A stretch of 64,000 nucleotides of DNA from an uncultured bacterium (GTDB lineage: Bacteria > Cyanobacteriota > Vampirovibrionia > Gastranaerophilales > Gastranaerophilaceae): assembly GCA_902792085.1 (NCBI GenBank), contig CADAYE010000022.1:1-64000 (forward strand), given 5' to 3'. A program made the translations under genes and the position numbers. This document shows positions 48,039-56,225 of this stretch, piece after piece. The notes beneath the pieces are model-generated. The model did not search any database. It had not been told where the DNA came from and saw nothing but the letters and a program-made list of their open reading frames with translations. Positions within the stretch are counted from its first letter, which is position 1. Each line of letters starts with the position of its first letter.

Positions 48039-48735
48039 CTTTTCTCCAAACATGATAAAAACTTATCTGACATGCCCGAAAAAATACTATTTTCAATATG
48101 TTGAAAATATTAATGTGCCAAAATCCGCTCAGCCGTTTGAAAAAGGTAAAAAAATTCATGCACTTGCAAATTATTATCTTCAAAAAATTAAAATTGAGCG
48201 CATAGAAACCGCTTTAACAGATACGGAACGGAGAGTTTGGGAACTTTTAAAACAAAATCCGTTTTATAACAAAGATTATATCAAATCCGAATTTACACTA
48301 AGCATCAGATTGACCCCACACCCCAACACTCTTCCAAGGGAAAATGGAACTGCAGGCGAATTTGAGAGCCGTGCAAATGCGGGTGAGGGTTATTGGCTTG
48401 GAGGCAGACTGGATGCTCTGGTACATATAGATGAAAATTATTATATACTTGATTACAAGACCGGTTCTATCCCCCAAAACCCCGAATTTGACCCTCAAAC
48501 AATGATTTATTTGTTATGCGCAGACAGATTTTTGGCAGATTACAAATCCCTGTCATTTGTCTATATCGACCTTAAAAATCAACAAAATTATGTTATTGAA
48601 TTTAATGAGCAATTAAAAACAAAATATGAAAATGAATTAGTAAAAATTTGCAAAGATATAACTTCAGACACATTATTCAAGTGTAATACCAACTCATGTA
48701 AATACTGTGAATACCATAAAATATGCACTCATTAG
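48028..48735 (+). CDS. PD-(D/E)XK nuclease with C-terminal cysteine cluster (AddB/Cas4-like)
   Basis: 235 residues. The N-terminus FSPNMIKTYLTCPKKYYFQY is the Cas4/AddB-type opening, with the first cysteine. The nuclease core is GGRLDALVHIDENYYILDYK followed by TGS, with the Asp and Asp-x-Lys of PD-(D/E)XK. The end CNTNSCKYCEYHKICTH supplies the other cysteines of an iron-sulphur cluster. It overlaps the helicase gene by 11 bases, so they should form a complex. Residues 97-124 (PHPNTLPRENGTAGEFESR region) are a translated CCCTCACCC-type repeat. Confidence 0.87.
   Translation: MNTNFSPNMIKTYLTCPKKYYFQYVENINVPKSAQPFEKGKKIHALANYYLQKIKIERIETALTDTERRVWELLKQNPFYNKDYIKSEFTLSIRLTPHPNTLPRENGTAGEFESRANAGEGYWLGGRLDALVHIDENYYILDYKTGSIPQNPEFDPQTMIYLLCADRFLADYKSLSFVYIDLKNQQNYVIEFNEQLKTKYENELVKICKDITSDTLFKCNTNSCKYCEYHKICTH
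48316..48392. repeat. Dispersed repeat inside the nuclease gene
   Basis: CCCCACACCCCAACACTCTT, GAGAGCCGTGCAAATGCGGG and TGAGGGTT: the same family as the intergenic CCCTCACCC elements. It falls between the conserved nuclease N-terminus and the GGRLDALV core. Confidence 0.75.
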
Positions 48736-49129
48736 CCTTTTGTAAACCTTTTGTTACAATTTTACAAATCATGTTAAAGTTCATGCCAAAACCTGCCGAA
48801 TACATGTTTAGCGTAGAAATTACATGTTTTTAGAAAGGTAAAAGATGAAATACTGTGTAAGAGGTAAACCAGAATAATTGTCATCCTGAACTCGTTTCAG
48901 GATCTCCTATAAATTTGTTAATAGGAGATTTCGAATCAAGTTTGGAATGACTAATTGAAAATCGACCTTGTAATATTTCTTTACATTCTGAAAATATACA
49001 CTATATCTGGTTTTTAGATAAAAAGTATATAAAAAGTAAATATTCAAAGTCAATTTTTGAAAATAAAAAGTGTTTATAAGTTTATAGTGAATGATTGATT
49101 AATTTCGAATAGAAAGAAAGGATGACAAC
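48736..49129. repeat. 394-bp spacer with mini-ORF, dispersed repeat and promoter region
   Basis: A ten-codon frame with a ribosome site (GAAAGG) reads MKYCVRGKPE (48845-48877). It is followed at once by a repeat, GTCATCCTGAACTCGTTTCA through CGAATCAAGTTTGGAATGAC (48884-48950). The rest, up to the gene at 49130, is AT-rich with no element I can name. Confidence 0.5.
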
Positions 49130-51637
49130 ATGAGTACACAAGGAGTGGGTGCAATTCCCGTTACTGTTGGCGGCGTGCAGTACACAAACGCAAAAGAATT
49201 AGCGGATGCAATTCAAAATCGAAAAATTAAACCCGAAGATTTGCAAGCAGCACAAGAAGGCTTGGCAAAATTAGGTGGGGCACCTAAAAAAGATGTTGAC
49301 AAAGGTGTTAGCGTACAAGCAAATCCTAATGACAGACAACTAACAGACGAAGAAAAAAAGGCAAGAGAAGAATTTAACCAAGCACAACTTGCAGAAATTG
49401 AAAATGCTAAAAAACAGGTTAAAGCAAATGGTGTTAGAACAGAAGATGGGGAAATTGCTTCTCATGGAAATGGTTCTTACACTTTTGATATTCATATTTC
49501 AAGACAACATCGAAAAAAAATTACAAAAGATGATGAAAGAAAACGTCTTGCACGTTATTATGATGAAACTAACGGCGAATGGATTGAACTTGGGGAAAAA
49601 TACCCGACCATGAAAGATGTCAGAGTCGCATTAAAGAAAAAAGAAGAAGAAATAAAAAATTTAAGAGATGAGTACGAAAGAGAAACTAAAAAATTGACCA
49701 AAGAGTGGAAAGACGGGCAGAAGAATTTGGCAAATGCACGCAGAGCACTTGCTAAAAGAGAAATGACACAAGCAGAATTTGATAAATTACAAGCAGAACA
49801 AGATGCATTAAGAGCAAGACGTGACCAAGCAAGATTAAACTTCTCCGATGCCAGATTGGAATATCAGGAAGTTCACACTGCTCACAGAGCTTCAAAACGT
49901 ACAAATTTTATTAAAAATACAGGTGTTGGTTCTGACAAACGCGCATATAACGACAACGTTGATGCACACAACAGATTATTGGATACAAGAGTATTTTATG
50001 ACAAGGCAGATCTTGAAGCTGCAAAAAAATCACCTGAAAATAAAAACTTGAATTTGAATTTAGTAACAGCGGAAGACCAAAATGTAATCTACGAATTAGT
50101 TGCATTAGGTAAAAAATACTACGATAAATCAGATAGTTCACCACAAGAAAAAGCTATATGGGGTGAATTGGCAAACTTAATGAAAGATAAAAACGGTAAA
50201 GATATTCCGCTTGAACAAGTACCTCTTGAAAAAATTCAAGATGCATTGGTTGATATTACAGGCGGCGATATGCGACTTAATTACACAGAACAACAAATTC
50301 TTGAACAGGAAACCGGTTTATCAATGAGTAATATTAGAAGCGCATTCAAAGCATACGGTTTTGAAGCTCCTAATCCATTAGGGAAACGAATTGTAAACGG
50401 TATAAAAGAAGCAGCGCCAATTTTAGCAACAATGGGAGTAAGCTACTTATTAACAAGAACCAAATCAGGTGCTGAAGCAACAGCTACATCTGAAGATCAC
50501 GCAGATGCTTATGCATCAGAATCAGTAACTGTAACTGAATCAGGTTCAGTTACAGCAACCTCACACGCAGAAGCATCCGTTCCTGGATATAAATTTGACT
50601 GGACTGATCCATACACCGGAGAAGAAATACATAAACGAATTGGCGGTCAATTTGCAGAAGATACACAATCTGTAACTGAATACTATGAAGCAATTGCGAC
50701 AGCAACAGCAAAAGCACACGCTCATGCAGATGCTTTTGCGACAGCAACAGCAGCATGTGAAGCAATTGCAACATTATCACCTGCAGGATTAATTGCGGCT
50801 CCTGCGTTGGCATTTTTGGCAGGATTTGCTAAGAAACCTGCAGAAATAAGTGCAGCAGTTCAAGGCGCAAATAATGATAAATTATCAAAATTTGTAAAAA
50901 TGTACAAAGGTCGCAAAAATGAAAATATAGGTAACCAAATTATACAAATGGCAGGACAGATTACAGGTGATAAAGCAATTGACAGAGCATTGATTGTTGC
51001 AGTTCTTGATCATGATATCGGTTCACAAAATACTGTACCGACAACAAGAGAACTACGTAATGCACTGGGACATTTGGATGCTATTAAGGCTGAAGTTGAT
51101 AAATTTAAACATCTTCCACCTGTAGACAATCCTGTAGACAATCCTGTAGATAATCCTGTTGACAATCCTGTAGATAATCCTGTAGACAATACTCCACTGG
51201 CGTGCGATGAAAAACCTACTACACAAAACATGGCAATACAATTTACAAGACATGGCGGTGAAACATGGAATGAAATTGTTAAAGCAATGTATCCTGATTG
51301 CGTAGAAGCACATGGCTTGGATGCAGCGAGAACGGCTCTTAAACAGGCTGTTGCTAAACAAATGGGTATGTCTTGGAACCAGTTCAGAAAATTGACAGAT
51401 GTTCCAAAATCATTCACTTATCCGCCAAAACTACTCGAATGTGATATAAACAGAAAAGGTGTAATTGTTACAAGAACAAATCTTGGTAATGGTAAATCGA
51501 ATAACTTGTCTAGTGAAAGAGGTTATTGGAGAGCCCAAGATGGTTGCGATGCAAGTTTAGTTGCAGAGGGATCTACTGAAAAAGAAGCACTTGATAATTT
51601 GGCAGAACTAAAAGCCAAAAAAGGACAATTAAAATAA
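49130..51637 (+). CDS. Large unknown protein with coiled coil, His/Ala-rich centre and PVDN repeats
   Basis: 835 residues, ribosome site AAAGGA. Order: an N-terminal region with YTNAKELADAIQNRKIKPED; a charged coiled coil (about 165-245); a helical region to about 430; a low-complexity Ala/Thr/Glu/His zone (440-540) around one hydrophobic segment (550-575); then PVDN repeated six times near 665-690. The C-terminal domain contains GETWNEIVKAMYPD and MGMSWNQFRKLTDVPKSFTY, which is loosely LysM-like. There is no signal peptide. It has a strong terminator. Codon use looks native. I do not recognise the family; a large surface or injected protein is possible. Confidence 0.55.
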   Translation: MSTQGVGAIPVTVGGVQYTNAKELADAIQNRKIKPEDLQAAQEGLAKLGGAPKKDVDKGVSVQANPNDRQLTDEEKKAREEFNQAQLAEIENAKKQVKANGVRTEDGEIASHGNGSYTFDIHISRQHRKKITKDDERKRLARYYDETNGEWIELGEKYPTMKDVRVALKKKEEEIKNLRDEYERETKKLTKEWKDGQKNLANARRALAKREMTQAEFDKLQAEQDALRARRDQARLNFSDARLEYQEVHTAHRASKRTNFIKNTGVGSDKRAYNDNVDAHNRLLDTRVFYDKADLEAAKKSPENKNLNLNLVTAEDQNVIYELVALGKKYYDKSDSSPQEKAIWGELANLMKDKNGKDIPLEQVPLEKIQDALVDITGGDMRLNYTEQQILEQETGLSMSNIRSAFKAYGFEAPNPLGKRIVNGIKEAAPILATMGVSYLLTRTKSGAEATATSEDHADAYASESVTVTESGSVTATSHAEASVPGYKFDWTDPYTGEEIHKRIGGQFAEDTQSVTEYYEAIATATAKAHAHADAFATATAACEAIATLSPAGLIAAPALAFLAGFAKKPAEISAAVQGANNDKLSKFVKMYKGRKNENIGNQIIQMAGQITGDKAIDRALIVAVLDHDIGSQNTVPTTRELRNALGHLDAIKAEVDKFKHLPPVDNPVDNPVDNPVDNPVDNPVDNTPLACDEKPTTQNMAIQFTRHGGETWNEIVKAMYPDCVEAHGLDAARTALKQAVAKQMGMSWNQFRKLTDVPKSFTYPPKLLECDINRKGVIVTRTNLGNGKSNNLSSERGYWRAQDGCDASLVAEGSTEKEALDNLAELKAKKGQLK
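51128..51190 (+). repeat. Tandem 12-bp repeat encoding PVDN
   Basis: Six tandem copies of AATCCTGTAGAC-type units inside the gene at 49130, giving a Pro-Val-Asp-Asn linker. The period is four codons, so copy number can change without a frameshift. Confidence 0.85.
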
Positions 51638-51662
51638 TAAGAACAATAATCTTGATAAAGGA

Positions 51663-51700
51663 GCAGACCGCAAAGAAAAATCTTTGCGGTCTGCTATTTA
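51663..51700 (+). terminator. Strong terminator after the 835-aa gene
   Basis: GCAGACCGCAAAGA, loop AAAA, TCTTTGCGGTCTGC: a perfect 14-bp stem followed by a T-rich stretch, 25 bases after the stop. Confidence 0.88.
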
Positions 51701-51821
51701 TTAATTCTTACCCTATGTAGGGCGAAAACTGATTGTAAAGTGTAGGTCGATGTAAAAATACCAACAATTATTTTTATACGATTCTTTTAAAACTAATCAG
51801 CCGAATTGCTTCTTTCCTCAC

Positions 51822-51846
51822 ACAAAACGATACTTAATCGTTTTGT
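51822..51846. terminator. 10-bp perfect hairpin, possible terminator
   Basis: ACAAAACGAT, loop ACTTA, ATCGTTTTGT; it lies downstream of the convergent gene at 51935-52264. The T-run within the stem and the symmetric shape would allow use in both directions. Confidence 0.5.
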
Positions 51847-51934
51847 TCTGCAGAGTATTCGCAATTATGCATCAAATAATTATTTAGTACAAAACATGTA
51901 ACTAATTACCTTAAATGTATAGCAACGACAAACA

Positions 51935-52264
51935 CTATTTTGTTGCAAATTCCTGATGCATTTTTTCAAACATTTGTAATGTTTCTTCTTCGCTGTGATT
52001 TTGAGCGTATTTATCCATTGCTTCATTCAGTTCTGCGACAAGTTGCGGATGTTTTTGTAAAAACTTCAAATCTGTTTCGACAGAATCAGATGCAACCTGT
52101 GATTTCCCAAGTTCTGCAGCAGGCATATTTTTTAAATCTTTAATCTCTTTTTGCTCAACAGGAGCAACAGGAGCATCAGCCTTTGCAGAAGTTTCTTCAA
52201 CAGCCGGCATTTGCGGAATCCCTTTGAAATTTACATTGTTTAGGTTGTTTTCAATTTCTCTCAT
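51935..52264 (-). CDS. Small unknown protein with VNFKG leader
   Basis: 109 residues. It begins with a short leader ENNLNNVNFKGIPQMPAV, similar in style to the ITISGTSHNILFKG start of the HTH protein at 62249. Then comes an Ala/Pro/Glu-rich stretch (EETSAKADAPVAPVEQKEI) and a helical C-terminus (KHPQLVAELNEAMDKYAQNH). There is no membrane segment. Such leaders look like a recurring tag in this genome; their purpose is unknown. Confidence 0.5.
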   Translation of the reverse strand: MREIENNLNNVNFKGIPQMPAVEETSAKADAPVAPVEQKEIKDLKNMPAAELGKSQVASDSVETDLKFLQKHPQLVAELNEAMDKYAQNHSEEETLQMFEKMHQEFATK

Positions 52265-52428
52265 AGTATCACCTGCTTTTCTTTAACTATCCATGTACAA
52301 TCTTTGTTTATAAACCATCTTCACGAATTTTTTTGCTACTTCGTATCTAAAATTATTACAAAAATTTACATAAAATTAATTTCATGTTATTATGCATTAT
52401 ATATTATAAAGGGGTTTGAGGGCAACTT

Positions 52429-53520
52429 ATGAATTTTGAACAAATAGGAAAAAATCTGAATTCGTTTCTTACTTCGCCAAAAATTCTTGATAATTTGCCC
52501 GATATGTTCTTGTATCTTGATTCTGACGGCTTTATTAAAGAAGCAAATTTTAATGCAAGAAACAATTTAGGTGCTATTGAAAATATTACGATAAATGAAC
52601 TTTTTAGTAATGGACTGAAAGCAGTAAGACAATCGGTTAAATATAAAAAAGCAGTTCTTGTAGAAACCAATACCCCAAACGAATTTCTTGAACTGACAGC
52701 ATCTAAAATAGGCAGAGATTATTGCGTATGTATAAGAGATAATACAAAAATTATTAAAGATAATATTGAAAAAGACAATATAGAAAAATTTAATAATGAA
52801 AAAAATGCAATGATTTATAAACTTCAAAACGAATTCAGAGCGCCACTTAATTCAATGACAGGATTTTGTCAGGGACTTGTTGACGGAATAGCCGGAGAAG
52901 TATCCGAAAAACAATCCAAATATCTTAAAATTATTCAGTCTAATGCCAATGAATTAAATGAATTTACCGAAAAATTTATTGATTTCAGTTATGCAGAATC
53001 CCTGCAATATGAAAGCGAATACAAAAAATTTGATATCATTTTGGAAATTAAAGATATTATCAAAGAATTTGAAAAAAATATTGATAAAGAAAAAATCAGT
53101 ATCAATCTAATTTATGACGGTATTGAATCAAGAAATGTTTATAATGATTTTAATGCCATAAAAAAATCAATCATAAATATTCTTGAATTGTCTTTAAAAT
53201 CGACCGAAGTAGGTAATATTCAACTAATTTTGTCAAACCCGAATGATGAAGAATACATTACATACGGACTTGATGAAAACAAAAAATATTTGCAAATAAA
53301 AATTATAGATGCAGGTACACCCGTTGCACCAAAGGATTTACGCCAAATATGCAATCCTTATGCTCAACTTGAAAAAAATAAAAAACATATTGTAAAAAGT
53401 CTGCGACTTGGAATTATCAGCATACTAACCAAAAGAGCAAACGGGATTTTTAACATTAAATCAAACAATGGGAATGAATATAATGTAATTGTCCCGACTG
53501 AAAAGGAAGAAGATGAGTAA
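52429..53520 (+). CDS. Degenerate PAS-histidine-kinase-like protein
   Basis: 363 residues. A PAS-like domain (about 20-115, [20 protein letters not shown]) and a coiled linker precede a HisKA-like helix and an ATPase-like domain. The H-box reads [16 protein letters not shown], so the usual phosphorylated His (HELRTPLN) is Asn. The N-box [13 protein letters not shown] lacks the catalytic Asn, and the G1 box is DAGTPV where DxGxG is expected. It should therefore be a non-phosphorylating pseudokinase. Its last codons overlap the start of the ABC ATPase gene, so the two are coupled. Confidence 0.75.
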   Translation: MNFEQIGKNLNSFLTSPKILDNLPDMFLYLDSDGFIKEANFNARNNLGAIENITINELFSNGLKAVRQSVKYKKAVLVETNTPNEFLELTASKIGRDYCVCIRDNTKIIKDNIEKDNIEKFNNEKNAMIYKLQNEFRAPLNSMTGFCQGLVDGIAGEVSEKQSKYLKIIQSNANELNEFTEKFIDFSYAESLQYESEYKKFDIILEIKDIIKEFEKNIDKEKISINLIYDGIESRNVYNDFNAIKKSIINILELSLKSTEVGNIQLILSNPNDEEYITYGLDENKKYLQIKIIDAGTPVAPKDLRQICNPYAQLEKNKKHIVKSLRLGIISILTKRANGIFNIKSNNGNEYNVIVPTEKEEDE

Positions 53521-54511
53521 TGTAATTTTAAAAAATGTCAAAAAAACTTATGACAACAATAAAGTAGTTATAAATAGCGTAAATTTAGAGATAAAAGATA
53601 AAGAATTTATAGTTCTTGTCGGGTCATCAGGCTGCGGGAAATCTACACTTTTACGAATGATAGCAGGATTAGAAAATATAACAGACGGCGAAATTTTTAT
53701 CGGCGATAAAAAAGTCAATGATGTTCCGCCAAAAGATAGAGATATCGCTTTTGTGTTCCAAAGTTATGCACTTTATCCTCACATGACGGTGCGAGAAAAC
53801 ATAGCATTCGGATTAAAAATGCGTAAAATTCCAAAAGCGGAAATTGAAAAAAAAGTGCAGGATGCCGCTCAAATCCTCAATTTGACCGAATATTTAGACC
53901 GCAAGCCAAAACAACTTTCAGGCGGTCAAAGACAAAGAGTTGCCTTAGGTCGTGCCATTGTCAGAAATCCGAAAGTTTTTCTTATGGATGAACCGTTATC
54001 AAACCTTGATGCAAAACTTCGTGTTCAGATGCGTTCTGAAATCAAAAAGTTGCACGAAAAATTGCAAACAACTTTTATCTATGTAACCCACGACCAAACA
54101 GAAGCACTCACTATGGGTGACAGAATAGTCTTACTAAATAATGGTGATATTCAGCAGGTTGACAGCCCCGATGAAGTTTATAACAACCCTAAAAACACTT
54201 TTGTAGCAGGGTTTATCGGGTCTCCGCAAATGAATTTTATTGACGGAAAAGATTTAGGGCTTGATGAAAATATTTTATACGGAATACGACCTGAAAAAAT
54301 GGTCAAACCCAATGGTGATATAAAATTAACCGTTGAAGTTGATATATCAGAAATGCTTGGCAGTGAAAAAATCGCTTATTTTGATATTGGTACAAAACAT
54401 TGTTCTGCGGTTTTGAGTTCGGATTATAATATCGGTAAAACACTTGACCTGTCAATAAATTCCGCTGATTTATACAAATTTGATAAACAAACAGGGGAAA
54501 GAATTTATTAA
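53513..54511 (+). CDS. Sugar ABC transporter ATP-binding protein, MalK/UgpC type
   Basis: 332 residues from the ATG at 53513 (GGAAGAAG upstream), overlapping the stop of the kinase-like gene. Walker [11 protein letters not shown]-loop [14 protein letters not shown], signature [17 protein letters not shown], Walker [17 protein letters not shown] and the His switch [15 protein letters not shown] are all intact. A shorter C-terminal regulatory domain with YGIRPEKM marks the sugar-import branch. Such ATPases can serve several importers. It may energise the permease at 13974 and binding protein at 56226. Confidence 0.92.
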   Translation: MSNVILKNVKKTYDNNKVVINSVNLEIKDKEFIVLVGSSGCGKSTLLRMIAGLENITDGEIFIGDKKVNDVPPKDRDIAFVFQSYALYPHMTVRENIAFGLKMRKIPKAEIEKKVQDAAQILNLTEYLDRKPKQLSGGQRQRVALGRAIVRNPKVFLMDEPLSNLDAKLRVQMRSEIKKLHEKLQTTFIYVTHDQTEALTMGDRIVLLNNGDIQQVDSPDEVYNNPKNTFVAGFIGSPQMNFIDGKDLGLDENILYGIRPEKMVKPNGDIKLTVEVDISEMLGSEKIAYFDIGTKHCSAVLSSDYNIGKTLDLSINSADLYKFDKQTGERIY

Positions 54512-54528
54512 AAATAAAATTAATTATT

Positions 54529-54905
54529 AACCCTCGTTAGATCTTGTGTTGAGCAAGTATGCGTAACCTGCAAACTTACATTCAATCTCCCCTGCGGGGA
54601 GAAAAGTTATGTAGGGTGCGTTTATACGCACCAAAAACCGGCGAAATAACTTTGTTCCTCCCCTTGGTAGGGGAGGTTAGGTGGGGTTTGGATTAATCAG
54701 AAAAAATAAATCAAATCAAAACCCATCCCTACCCCTTCCCTACTTAGAGGAGGAAAATTTAAAGGCGAAGTTGATACCTCCGCCATAAATTTTTTTTGTG
54801 TCAGGCAATTGCCTGACCTACAACTCTTATTGTGTCATTCCGAATTTATTTCGGAATCTCCTACTGAACACTCCTAAATTTGATTAACAAGGAGATGCTG
54901 AAATG
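54529..54905. repeat. Repeat-packed spacer (54512-55013)
   Basis: Elements in order: CTCCCCTGCGGGGAG; a GTAGG-foot hairpin at 54611-54632 (GTAGGGTGCG...CGCACC); CTCCCCTTGGTAGGGGAGG; CCCATCCCTACCCCTTCCC; the perfect palindrome GTCAGGCAATTGCCTGAC at 54800-54817 with CTACA; and GTCATTCCGAATTTATTTCG with GGAATCTCC (54835-54862). No gene is seen before 55014. Confidence 0.8.
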
Positions 54906-55013
54906 TGTCTGATATTATTTTTATTGAGGGTAAGCCCTATAAACAACACTTACTTTCCGTTCGCTGCGACTGTAAATCGTACCTGTACGAATGATGAAAG
55001 GAGGTGATGCAAG

Positions 55014-55085
55014 ATGGATTTCAGTGTAACTGAAAAAGCACTAATACTAATTTTACTAATAGTAATAGTGCTTAAATCCAACTAA
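55014..55085 (+). CDS. Small hydrophobic peptide, type I toxin / holin-like toxin candidate
   Basis: 23 codons: MDFSVTEK, then ALILILLIVIVL, then KSN. The ribosome site AAAGGAGGTGAT, ending five bases before the ATG, is a full complement of the 16S rRNA end, much stronger than any other in this window. A short charged start, one membrane helix, a basic end and a strong hairpin directly after the stop are the form of type I toxins and of the small holin-like toxin family. No antisense RNA can be proven from sequence. Confidence 0.6.
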   Translation: MDFSVTEKALILILLIVIVLKSN

Positions 55086-55087
55086 AG

Positions 55088-55134
55088 AGGGCTTTTAAAG
55101 AGGCAGGCGGCAACCTGCTTCGCCCTTTTCTTTA
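55088..55134 (+). terminator. Terminator after the small hydrophobic peptide
   Basis: AGGGC...GCCCT encloses an inner hairpin GCAGG/CCTGC, followed by TTTTCTTT. Confidence 0.75.
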
Positions 55135-55163
55135 TTATAAACTATTATTGTGCATTTTTCAAG

Positions 55164-56201
55164 TCACATCCAAGGTTTGATTAAAAATTTAATCGCTTTG
55201 CCTTCAATATGTTGCTGCATTGCGTATTCAACTTTTTCTAAAGGCAAGGTATCAGTTATAAGTTTTTCAACCTCAATTTCGCCTGATGCAATATATTCAA
55301 ATGCTTTTCGGAAATATTTTGGAGTATGATGAAAAACGCTCAACATCTTTATATCGCCATAGTGCATTTTTGTGGTATCAAAACTCACTTTTGAACCCGA
55401 TTTGCATCCGCCAAAGAAATGCACCGTACCACCGGGTCTTACGCAATTGAAAATTTGTTCCCAAATTTCAGGTAAACCCACACACTCAATCGCAACATCC
55501 AAACCTTTGTTTTCATCAGAAAAACTTTTGAAAATCCTTTCAGGATTAGGATATTTTGTTAAATCAACAATTTCATCAGCGTGTGCAAAATCATCCGCCA
55601 TCTGAAGTTTAATCGGATTTCTACCGGCAACAATTACCCTTGCGCCCATAAGTTTTGCTACTCTTGCAAACATCAACCCGATAGGACCTATTCCTATTAT
55701 ACCGACACTTTGCCCCTTTTTAATTTCTGTTCTGTATGCACCATGGACAACATTAGCAAGCGGTTCACAAAAAGCCGCTCTGTCAAAACTCATATCATCT
55801 GGCAAAATAAGCATATTTTTTTTGACAATTCTGGCAGGAACAGTTATATACTGCGCATAAGCACCGTTTAATAAATCTAAATTTTCGCACAAATTATATT
55901 CTTCATGTCTGCAATAGAAACATCTTCCGCACGGTGCGGAATTTGCCGCCACAACTCTGTCTCCGACTTTGAACCCTTCAACATTCCTGCCTACTTTATC
56001 AATGATTCCGGCAAACTCATGCCCGAACCCTGACGGAACTTCTTTTATAAGGACAGGATGACCTCTGCGATAGGTTTTGACATCCGTTCCACAAGTAAGT
56101 GCCGACATAACTTTTACAACAACTTCGCCCTCTTGCGGCGGTTTTATTGGCACTTCTTCAAATCTTATATCTTTCGGCGCATAAAATTGTATTGATTTCA
56201 T
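55164..56201 (-). CDS. Zinc-dependent medium-chain alcohol/polyol dehydrogenase
   Basis: 345 residues. Catalytic zinc region: ALTCGTDVKTYRRGH and GFGHEFAGIIDKVG. Structural zinc cysteines: NSAPCGRCFYCRHEEYNLCE. The nucleotide-binding Rossmann fold is VGIIGIGPIGLMFARVAKLM. It oxidises an alcohol or polyol with NAD(P); the family includes sorbitol and threonine dehydrogenases. It follows the sugar-binding protein gene by 25 bases on the same strand, so the substrate may be what that transporter brings in. Confidence 0.88.
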   Translation of the reverse strand: MKSIQFYAPKDIRFEEVPIKPPQEGEVVVKVMSALTCGTDVKTYRRGHPVLIKEVPSGFGHEFAGIIDKVGRNVEGFKVGDRVVAANSAPCGRCFYCRHEEYNLCENLDLLNGAYAQYITVPARIVKKNMLILPDDMSFDRAAFCEPLANVVHGAYRTEIKKGQSVGIIGIGPIGLMFARVAKLMGARVIVAGRNPIKLQMADDFAHADEIVDLTKYPNPERIFKSFSDENKGLDVAIECVGLPEIWEQIFNCVRPGGTVHFFGGCKSGSKVSFDTTKMHYGDIKMLSVFHHTPKYFRKAFEYIASGEIEVEKLITDTLPLEKVEYAMQQHIEGKAIKFLIKPWM

Positions 56202-56225
56202 AAACTAATTATATCATTAATAAAA

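Noticed and set aside
54990-55013. AAAGGAGGTGAT as the 3' end of a 16S rRNA gene
   Set aside because: It is the complement that ribosome sites mimic; no rRNA sequence surrounds it, and an ATG follows at the right distance.
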